Positions 6,393 to 11,555 of a stretch of 11,555 nt of DNA are shown here, piece after piece. The notes under the pieces were generated by a model. The model was not told the DNA's origin. It saw only the letters and a program-made list of their open reading frames with translations, and ran no database searches. A program made the position numbers and the translations under genes. This DNA is from Candidatus Benthicola azotiphorus (lineage in GTDB: Bacteria; Gemmatimonadota; Gemmatimonadetes; Palauibacterales; Palauibacteraceae): NCBI GenBank assembly GCA_947581745.1, contig CANPVW010000092.1, forward strand, positions 1 to 11,555. The letters run 5' to 3'. The number at the start of each line of letters is the position of its first letter. Within the stretch, counting starts at the first letter, position 1.

Positions 6393-7522
6393 CAGGCCGC
6401 CTCCATGAGCGCTTCGCGCGCCTTCCGGTCCTCCAGCTCGAGCAACGTATCCTCGCCCAGCGCAGTCCTCGCCGCCACACTCCAGTCCTGCTTCCCCGGC
6501 AGATCTTTCGCCCCAATCGACGGCACTCCCTCTTCTCCTATTACCACGGGCGCGTAGATGAGATACTGCCGCCTGACCAGCCCCGCCTGCATCAGGCCGG
6601 CCACGAGTCGCCCACCTCCCTCGACAAGGACGGAGCGCACCCCGCGGGATTCCAGCCCGAGCATCACGGCCCCGAGATCCAACCCGGCGGAGGCGCGCGG
6701 CACCGGCACCACCTCGACACCCTTCCATTCGAGCGCGCGGCGGCGACCCGTCGCTGCGTCCTCGTTGCAGAACACGACGACCGGCGCTTCCTCCACGGTG
6801 TCTGCCAGTCGGCTGTCCGTCGGAAGCTCGAGATCCGGGTCCAGCACGACTCTGGACGGCGGCACCCGGGGGGGCGGAGCCAGTCGCACGGTGAGCAGCG
6901 GATCGTCGACCCGCACGGTACGGCCGCCGACCATCACCGCGTCGTGTGCCGCTCGCAGCCGGTGCACGTACGATTCTGCCTCGTCTCCCGTGATCCGGGT
7001 GCGCAGACCCGGGCGTCCCGCAATGCGGCCATCGAGCGACAGGCCCAGCTTCACGGAGATCCATGGACCGAATCCGACGTGGTGCCAGATGAACGGCCCG
7101 TTGAGTCGCGCCGCCGAACCAGCACGAACCCCACCCCGTACTTCCACACCAGCCTCACGGAGCACGTTCGCTCCCCCCGCCGCAAGCGGGTCCACGTCTC
7201 TGCATCCGTACACGGTGCGCCTGATCCCGGCCCGGATGATTGCGTCGGTGCACGGAGGCGTCTGGCCTTCGTGGGCACACGGTTCGAGGTTGACGTAGAG
7301 GGTCGCTCCCCGCGCTCCGTCGCCGGCCTCGCGGAGCGCGTTCACTTCCGCATGACTCTCCCCGTACCGAGCGTGGAAGCCCTCTCCGATCACCTCCCCT
7401 CCAGCTACCACCACGGCACCCACGAGCGGATTGGGAGACACCTGTCCCCAACCCATCCGGGCGAGAGCCAGGGCGTGGTCCATGTGCAGCTCGTCACACA
7501 CCGCCCGATCGTCCATCTTCAT
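6392..7522 (-). CDS. ribD: Bifunctional pyrimidine deaminase/reductase of riboflavin synthesis
   Basis: This protein deaminates the 2,5-diaminopyrimidine from RibA and then reduces its ribose side chain with NADPH, giving 5-amino-6-ribitylamino-uracil phosphate. The 376-residue product has the deaminase first: SPNPLVGAVV (29-38), SHAEVNAL (56-63) with zinc ligand His57 and catalytic Glu59, and LEPCAHEGQTPPC (79-91) with ligands Cys82 and Cys91. The reductase half starts near WISVKLGLSLDGRIA (154-168). It continues with RITGDEAES, HDAVMVGGRTVRVDDPLLTVR (193-213) and the NADPH-binding VLVEGGGRLVAG (298-309). Both halves look intact. The ATG at 7522 overlaps the purM stop by four bases, with GGAG upstream. 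A second in-frame ATG two codons later is possible. The stop overlaps ribE by one base. Confidence 0.96.
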   Translation of the reverse strand: MKMDDRAVCDELHMDHALALARMGWGQVSPNPLVGAVVVAGGEVIGEGFHARYGESHAEVNALREAGDGARGATLYVNLEPCAHEGQTPPCTDAIIRAGIRRTVYGCRDVDPLAAGGANVLREAGVEVRGGVRAGSAARLNGPFIWHHVGFGPWISVKLGLSLDGRIAGRPGLRTRITGDEAESYVHRLRAAHDAVMVGGRTVRVDDPLLTVRLAPPPRVPPSRVVLDPDLELPTDSRLADTVEEAPVVVFCNEDAATGRRRALEWKGVEVVPVPRASAGLDLGAVMLGLESRGVRSVLVEGGGRLVAGLMQAGLVRRQYLIYAPVVIGEEGVPSIGAKDLPGKQDWSVAARTALGEDTLLELEDRKAREALMEAA

Positions 7523-8556
7523 CCGGCTCGCTCCAGCACGACGTTGCCAGTGCCTCTCGCAACCACGCCGCACACGAAGCCTGTACCCCCCTCGCAATCG
7601 ATCTCGCTGAGCACCTGCCGCACCTCGTCCGGAGACACGGCTGCGATCATTCCGACGCCCATGTTGAAGGTCCCGTACAGTTCGTCGATCTCGAGACCGC
7701 TCTCCCTTCCCAGCAGACCGAACAGCGGCCCCGGGTCCCAGGTGCTGACATCGACTCGAGCATCACAGTCACCTGGCAGGATCCGCGAGAGATTGCCGGG
7801 TATCCCACCGCCCGTGATGTGAGCCAGAGCCCTGATCGCGCCCCTGTCGCACGAGGCTCGGAGGAACGGCAGGTAGGAAACGTGAACCCGGAGCAGAACG
7901 TCGGCGACGGACTCTCCCGTTCCCGGGAGCTCGTCGCCGAGGCCCAGCCCCAGACGTTCAAAGACCACCTTGCGAGCCAGACTGTAGCCGTTCGTGTGCA
8001 GGCCGGACGAGGGAAGTGCGATGAGGAGATCCCCTTCCGATACCGAATCCCGTCCGGGCACCGGGAGCGAGACGCGACCGACGATGAAGCCGGCCAGATC
8101 GTAATCGCCGGGCGCGTACACGCCGGGCATTTCCGCCGTTTCGCCGCCCAGAAGTGCGCACCCGTTCTCCCGGCAGCCGCGGGCGATGCCGGAAATGACG
8201 TCGAACGCTACGTCGGGCTCCAGCGTCCCGCAGGCGAAGTAGTCAAGGAAGAACAGTGGAACTGCGCCCTCGGTCAGGATGTCGTTGACGCAGTGATTGA
8301 CCAGGTCCTCACCGACGGTTCCGTGCCTATCCGCAGCCCTCGCGACCAGCACCTTCGTGCCGACCCCGTCCGCGCTGGCCACGAGCTCCGCGTCCTCGCT
8401 GATCCTGAAACGGCCCCCGAACGAACCGAATCGGCCCTGTACCCCTTCCGACCTGGTCGATTCCGCCAGGTGTGCGAGACGTCGGGTGAGTCCCTCCGCC
8501 GCCGCGATGTCCACGCCGGCCTCGGCGTAACTGAGACGGTCCGGAGTTCGCTTCAA
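7519..8556 (-). CDS. purM: Phosphoribosylformylglycinamidine cyclo-ligase (AIR synthetase)
   Basis: This enzyme catalyses step five of purine synthesis, closing FGAM to aminoimidazole ribonucleotide with ATP. The 345-residue product matches the family length. Motifs in order are LSYAEAGVDI (8-17), SADGVGTKVL (61-70), HCVNDILTEGA (88-98), GGETAEMPGVY (137-147), SSGLHTNGYSL (183-193), HITGGGIPGN (246-255) and FNMGVGM (297-303). The only start that avoids a long overlap with argS is TTG at 8556-8554, two bases into the argS stop (TTGA). A strong AGGGAGG lies four bases upstream, and the protein then begins MKRTPDRLSYAEAGVD as expected. Upstream in-frame ATG codons would add a basic extension of about 54 residues with no family sequence. 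Pairing with argS and rib genes rather than purN or purF is unusual. Confidence 0.96.
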   Translation of the reverse strand: MKRTPDRLSYAEAGVDIAAAEGLTRRLAHLAESTRSEGVQGRFGSFGGRFRISEDAELVASADGVGTKVLVARAADRHGTVGEDLVNHCVNDILTEGAVPLFFLDYFACGTLEPDVAFDVISGIARGCRENGCALLGGETAEMPGVYAPGDYDLAGFIVGRVSLPVPGRDSVSEGDLLIALPSSGLHTNGYSLARKVVFERLGLGLGDELPGTGESVADVLLRVHVSYLPFLRASCDRGAIRALAHITGGGIPGNLSRILPGDCDARVDVSTWDPGPLFGLLGRESGLEIDELYGTFNMGVGMIAAVSPDEVRQVLSEIDCEGGTGFVCGVVARGTGNVVLERAG

Positions 8557-10256
8557 TCGTCCTCCCTCTCGAGACGCTCCGGCGCCGTGAGGCCGAGCAG
8601 TCTCAGGCCCGAGCTCAGCGTCAGCTGCACGGCCCTGGCCAGAGCGAGTCGGACCGGCCGGCTCGGTCCCTCGGCCAGGAGTCGCCTCGTTGGGTCCAGA
8701 TTCCCCTCGTGGTACCACGAATTCACGGCACCGGCCAGGTCTTCGAGGTAGTTGCAGACCTGGTAGGGAGCCCTCGCTTCAGCCGCGGCGCGCACCCGTT
8801 CCGGAAACCGGAGCACGCTCAGCAGCACCCGGCGCTCCGTTCCCGGATCCAGCTGTTTCAGATCCGCGTCGCTCGGCGAGAGGGTCTCCGGATCCACCTG
8901 CCCGCGCGTGAACACACTGCACATCCGCGCATGAGCGTACTGCACCTTATACACTGGATTCGCGTCGGAAGTGTCCAGCGCCAGGTCCAGATCGAACGTC
9001 ATCGGGACTTCCGCTCGCCTCATGAGGAAGAAGTAGCGCGCGACGTCCGTCCCGGTCTCGTTGAACAGGTCCCGGAGGGTGACGAACTGCCCCGCCCTCT
9101 TCGACATCCGTACCTCCTCGCCACCACGCATCACCGTCACGAGCTGTATCAGGAGGACCTCGAGAAAGTCCTCCGCGAGTCCCAGAGACGTCAGGGCCGC
9201 CTGCATTCGTGGAACGTGTCCGTGGTGATCGGCTCCCCATACGTCGATCGCTCGTTCGAACCCGCGCGCTGCCTTGTCGAGGTGATAGGCGATGTCGGAG
9301 ACGAAGTACGTGTGCGACCCATCGCTCTTGACGAGGACACGATCCTTCTCGTCGCCCAGATCTGTGGTGCGCAGCCAGACAGCCCCGTCCGCCCGATACG
9401 CCCTCCCTGATTCCATCATCCGGCTCAGCAGTCCCTCGACATCGCCGGTAGAGAACAGAGACGATTCCTCGAACCACCGATCCATGCGGATGCCGAACGC
9501 CGCGAGATCGCTGGCCTGTTCGTCACGGAGGATCCGGGCGGCCCTCTCGCTGAACAGACGCACTCGTTCTTCGTCCGGGAGCGCCTCGAGCGCCGACTCT
9601 CCCAGCTCCTCCACCAGACGGCTCGAGATCTCACGCACGTACTCGCCCTGATACCCCCCCTGCGGCATGCTGGACGGCAGTCCCTTCTGCTCGCGGCGGC
9701 GGGCTTCGATCGATTCGCCCAGCAGCTCGATCTGACGGCCGGCGTCGTTCACGTAGAATTCGCGCGTGACTTCGTGTCCGGTCCACTGGAGGAGCGAGGC
9801 AGTCGCGTCTCCGATGGCCGCTCCCCTTCCGTGTGCCACGTGAAGCGGTCCCGTCGGGTTCGCGGATACGAACTCGACGTTGTAGCGCAGGGCCTGATCC
9901 GCATCCGAGCGTCCCCAGTCCGGCCCGCTTTCCAGTACCGAGCGCAGACCGTCGCGCAGCACCTGGTCCGACAGCCGGAAGTTCAGGAAGCCCGGCCCGG
10001 CAACGCTCAGATCGGACACCCCTGTCGAATCCAGGTTCAGGCGGTCCGCGATGGCCGTTGCAAGGTCACGGGGCGCCTTTCCCAGCCTCCCGGACAACAC
10101 GAGGGCAACGTTCGAGGCGAGGTCCCCGTGCGATGGATCCGCGGGTCGCTCAACCTGCGGATCGAAGTCCGCGGGTGCGCCGATCTCCACGGCGGCCCTC
10201 TTCAGGGCGTCGGCGAGCCGGCGCGCCGGTCCGCTTCGGATATCAGCCGCCGTCAC
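8553..10256 (-). CDS. argS: Arginyl-tRNA synthetase
   Basis: This class I synthetase charges tRNA-Arg with arginine in the cytoplasm. The 567-residue product has the Arg-specific N-terminal domain (about 1-115, with DPSHGDLASNVAL at 40-52). It is followed by the catalytic opening FVSANPTGPLHVAHGRGAAIGD (129-150), where HVAH replaces HIGH. FYVNDAGRQIELLG (167-180), SDIAYHLDKAARG and VWGADHHGHVPRMQAAL (339-355) follow. The KMSKS-type loop reads RMSKRAGQFVTLRDL (383-397). The C-terminal DALR anticodon-binding region holds PVYKVQYAHARMCSVF (434-449). I chose GTG at 10256-10254: it has AGGGGAG five bases upstream, and the protein starts right before the first conserved helix. A far-upstream ATG gives only an Arg-rich leader. 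The start overlaps the zinc-ribbon gene by 14 nt and the stop overlaps purM by four. Confidence 0.97.
   Translation of the reverse strand: MTAADIRSGPARRLADALKRAAVEIGAPADFDPQVERPADPSHGDLASNVALVLSGRLGKAPRDLATAIADRLNLDSTGVSDLSVAGPGFLNFRLSDQVLRDGLRSVLESGPDWGRSDADQALRYNVEFVSANPTGPLHVAHGRGAAIGDATASLLQWTGHEVTREFYVNDAGRQIELLGESIEARRREQKGLPSSMPQGGYQGEYVREISSRLVEELGESALEALPDEERVRLFSERAARILRDEQASDLAAFGIRMDRWFEESSLFSTGDVEGLLSRMMESGRAYRADGAVWLRTTDLGDEKDRVLVKSDGSHTYFVSDIAYHLDKAARGFERAIDVWGADHHGHVPRMQAALTSLGLAEDFLEVLLIQLVTVMRGGEEVRMSKRAGQFVTLRDLFNETGTDVARYFFLMRRAEVPMTFDLDLALDTSDANPVYKVQYAHARMCSVFTRGQVDPETLSPSDADLKQLDPGTERRVLLSVLRFPERVRAAAEARAPYQVCNYLEDLAGAVNSWYHEGNLDPTRRLLAEGPSRPVRLALARAVQLTLSSGLRLLGLTAPERLEREDD
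8561..8567 (-). promoter_or_regulatory. Shine-Dalgarno deciding the TTG start of purM
   Basis: AGGGAGG on the minus strand lies inside the last codons of argS (Arg-Glu-Asp-Asp), four bases before the TTG at 8556-8554. This strong site is the main reason to accept TTG rather than a far-upstream ATG. Confidence 0.7.
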
Positions 10257-10527
10257 CCGAGCTCCCCTTCCCCGACTCTCCCGACCCTCCGGCCTCGCTC
10301 TTCCCGGCGTCCTTCTTTGCGCTGGATCTCTCGTCGCCGCCCTTGCTGCTCCCATAATCGGTCGCATAGAAGCCGGGCCCCTTGAAGACGAGTCCCCCGC
10401 CTCTGGAAATCAGGCGTCGGACGCGGCCGCCGCACTCCGGACACACCTCCAGGGGGGCGTCGCTGATCCGCTGGAACTGCTCGAAGGCATGTCCGCAGTC
10501 TGAGCATTCGTATTCGTACGTCGGCAT
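10243..10527 (-). CDS. FmdB-family small zinc-ribbon protein
   Basis: This 94-residue protein belongs to the FmdB/CxxC-CxxC 'putative regulatory protein' family, whose molecular role is poorly known. The start MPTYEYECSDCGHAFE (1-16) is diagnostic. Two zinc-binding pairs follow: Cys8/Cys11 and Cys29/Cys32 in VCPECGG. The conserved strand GGGLVFKGPGFYATDYG (43-59) closes the domain. Residues from about 60 to 94 form a hydrophilic Ser-Gly-Lys-Glu tail of low complexity that is likely disordered. The ATG at 10527 begins at the family N-terminus; an ATG at 10542 would add five residues. It lies 31 nt after the acyl-CoA mutase stop and overlaps argS by 14 nt. By analogy it may bind nucleic acid or a protein partner, but this is not established. 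Confidence 0.9.
   Translation of the reverse strand: MPTYEYECSDCGHAFEQFQRISDAPLEVCPECGGRVRRLISRGGGLVFKGPGFYATDYGSSKGGDERSSAKKDAGKSEAGGSGESGKGSSGDGG
10262..10268 (-). promoter_or_regulatory. Shine-Dalgarno deciding the GTG start of argS
   Basis: AGGGGAG on the minus strand lies five bases before the GTG at 10256-10254, within the last codons of the zinc-ribbon gene. It supports this start over an ATG at 10367, which would overlap the upstream gene by more than 100 bases. Confidence 0.65.
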
Positions 10528-10558
10528 GAGTCCCTTTCCCATGTTGCTCGTCTTCGTG

Positions 10559-11555
10559 TCAGACCGCGCGGTAGGCGCCCCACAGCTGACGCAGGCGCTG
10601 GCTGATCTCACCCAGCGTGGCCCTGACTTTCACCGCTTCGATCAGGACCGGCAAGAGGTTGCTGTCGCTTTCGGCGGTTCCGGCGACCGCATCGAGTGCT
10701 CGTGCCACCGATCCTTCGTCGCGGCCCGCCTTTGCCTCCTCCAATCGTCGGCGCTGAGCGTCCTGAAGGGCCGAGTAGTCGACGTGCGGCATCGCCGGCG
10801 GCGGCGAATCCTCGACGTACGCGTTCACCCCGACGATGCGTCTCTCACCGCTCTCGACCTCGAGTTGCCACGCGTAGGCGGCCTGATGGATCTCCTCTAT
10901 CATGAACGAGACCGCCGCGGATACATCTCCGAGAACCTCGATGCGCTCGAGGTACGCGGTCGCCCGATCTTCGAGTTGGTCGGTGATCGCTTCCACGTAG
11001 TAGGAGCCACCGAGCGGGTCGACGGTGTCCCTGACACCTGATTCCTCCGCCAGCACCTGTTGCGTGCGGAGCGCCAGCCGCGCCGCCTCCGGCGCCGGAA
11101 GGGCCAGCGCCTCGTCGTAGCTGTTGGCGTGCAGCGACTGCGTTCCTCCCAGCACTCCGGCAAGAGCCTGAACGGTGACTCGGACCACGTTGTTCAGCGG
11201 CTGCTGGGCCGTGAGCGTCGAGCCCCCGGTCTGCGTATGGAAGCGCAGGCGACTGCAGCGGTCCGAAGCTCCGAATTCATCTCGCATCATCCGCGCCCAC
11301 AGACGGCGCGCGGCTCTGAACTTTGCCGCCTCCTCGAACAGGTGGTTGTGAGCGGCGAAGAAGAAGCTGAGGCGGGGGGCGAATTCTTCTATCTCCAGGC
11401 CCCGGTTCAGGGCCCGGCGAACGTACTCTCGTGCATTGGCGAGAGTAAAGGCGATTTCCTGTGCGGCCGTCGCTCCGGCCTCCCGCATGTGATAGCCGCT
11501 GATAGAGATGCTGTTCCAGCGCGGGAGTTCCTCCGAGCAGAAGGCGAAGATGTCG
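10559..11555 (-). CDS. Methylmalonyl-CoA mutase family, large subunit (N-terminus outside window)
   Basis: This is an adenosylcobalamin-dependent mutase that rearranges the carbon skeleton of an acyl-CoA, most likely methylmalonyl-CoA to succinyl-CoA. The frame is open from the right edge; 331 residues are visible, roughly the last 60% of a subunit of 500-odd residues. The first visible stretch is PRWNSISISGYHMREAGATA, in which the Tyr-His pair (21-22) corresponds to Tyr243/His244 of the Propionibacterium enzyme. It continues with FEEAAKFRAARRLWARMMRD (73-92), RFHTQTGGSTLTAQQPLNNV (104-123), GGTQSLHANSYDEALALP (136-153) and TVDPLGGSYYVEAITD (177-192). It stops after LGEISQRLRQLWGAYRAV without the C-terminal cobalamin-binding domain, so this is the separate-subunit type and needs a small B12-binding partner. 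The residues that separate methylmalonyl- from isobutyryl- or hydroxyisobutyryl-CoA mutases lie outside the window, so the substrate is not certain. Confidence 0.92.
   Translation of the reverse strand, partial: DIFAFCSEELPRWNSISISGYHMREAGATAAQEIAFTLANAREYVRRALNRGLEIEEFAPRLSFFFAAHNHLFEEAAKFRAARRLWARMMRDEFGASDRCSRLRFHTQTGGSTLTAQQPLNNVVRVTVQALAGVLGGTQSLHANSYDEALALPAPEAARLALRTQQVLAEESGVRDTVDPLGGSYYVEAITDQLEDRATAYLERIEVLGDVSAAVSFMIEEIHQAAYAWQLEVESGERRIVGVNAYVEDSPPPAMPHVDYSALQDAQRRRLEEAKAGRDEGSVARALDAVAGTAESDSNLLPVLIEAVKVRATLGEISQRLRQLWGAYRAV

Noticed and set aside
5727..6557. Plus-strand open frame of 276 codons opposite ribE and ribBA
   Set aside because: It is antisense to two proven riboflavin genes, has no recognisable motif and no sensible ribosome site.
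5787..7064. A longer riboflavin synthase of 425 residues
   Set aside because: The extension is an alternate frame of ribD. MFTGLVE at 6392 is the family N-terminus.
8709..9410. Plus-strand open frame of 233 codons opposite argS
   Set aside because: It is a GC-driven shadow of argS; its composition is unlike any protein family.
1..11555. Mobile elements, CRISPR arrays, tRNA genes, phage or defence genes
   Set aside because: No transposase or integrase motif, regularly spaced repeat, tRNA-like cloverleaf or inverted-repeat border was noticed, and all of the sequence is accounted for by housekeeping genes.

Overview
The window is a GC-rich bacterial chromosome segment in which every supportable gene lies on the minus strand. 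It therefore reads from right (11555) to left (1). Fifteen protein genes fill it from edge to edge: thirteen complete, one cut at each window edge. There are 14 gene junctions. Eleven overlap (1, 4, 8 or 14 nt) and three have gaps of 8, 12 and 31 nt. I see no stretch long enough for a terminator, riboswitch or strong intergenic promoter, and no tRNA, rRNA, CRISPR, insertion sequence or phage gene. The high GC, the gene content and the HprK-plus-mannose-family PTS cluster fit a deep-branching Gram-negative phylum. Gemmatimonadota is my best guess, but this is inference from memory, not a search.

Order in the direction of transcription: (1) 11555-10559, an acyl-CoA mutase large subunit of the methylmalonyl-CoA mutase family, missing its N-terminus; (2) 10527-10243, a small FmdB-type zinc-ribbon protein; (3) 10256-8553 argS, arginyl-tRNA synthetase; (4) 8556-7519 purM, purine synthesis step 5, with a TTG start; (5) 7522-4085, a complete route from GTP and ribulose 5-phosphate to riboflavin (ribD, ribE, ribBA, ribH), apart from the phosphatase step; (6) 4088-3666 nusB; (7) 3657-2551, a family-4 glycosyltransferase; (8) 2538-2200, a short ribosome hibernation factor; (9) 2203-1244 hprK; (10-12) 1251-1, PTS enzymes IIA, IIB and the first 130 residues of IIC of the mannose/sorbose family.

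The first half supplies housekeeping enzymes (aminoacylation, purine and flavin synthesis). RibH directly upstream of nusB is a widespread bacterial arrangement. The second half is a regulatory or sugar-transport block. HprK phosphorylates HPr in response to energy state, the IIA-IIB-IIC chain relays phosphate to a sugar or acts as a sensor, and the hibernation factor silences ribosomes in stationary phase. This block resembles the hpf-hprK-PTS clusters downstream of rpoN in Proteobacteria, but rpoN and rapZ are not next to it here. Because the reading frames are interlocked by start-stop overlaps, translation of neighbours is probably coupled. Nothing here looks like a new defence, mobile or biosynthetic system. 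The points of interest are the unusually tight and functionally mixed gene run, the missing flavin riboswitch space, the altered IIA active-site loop, and what continues beyond each edge.
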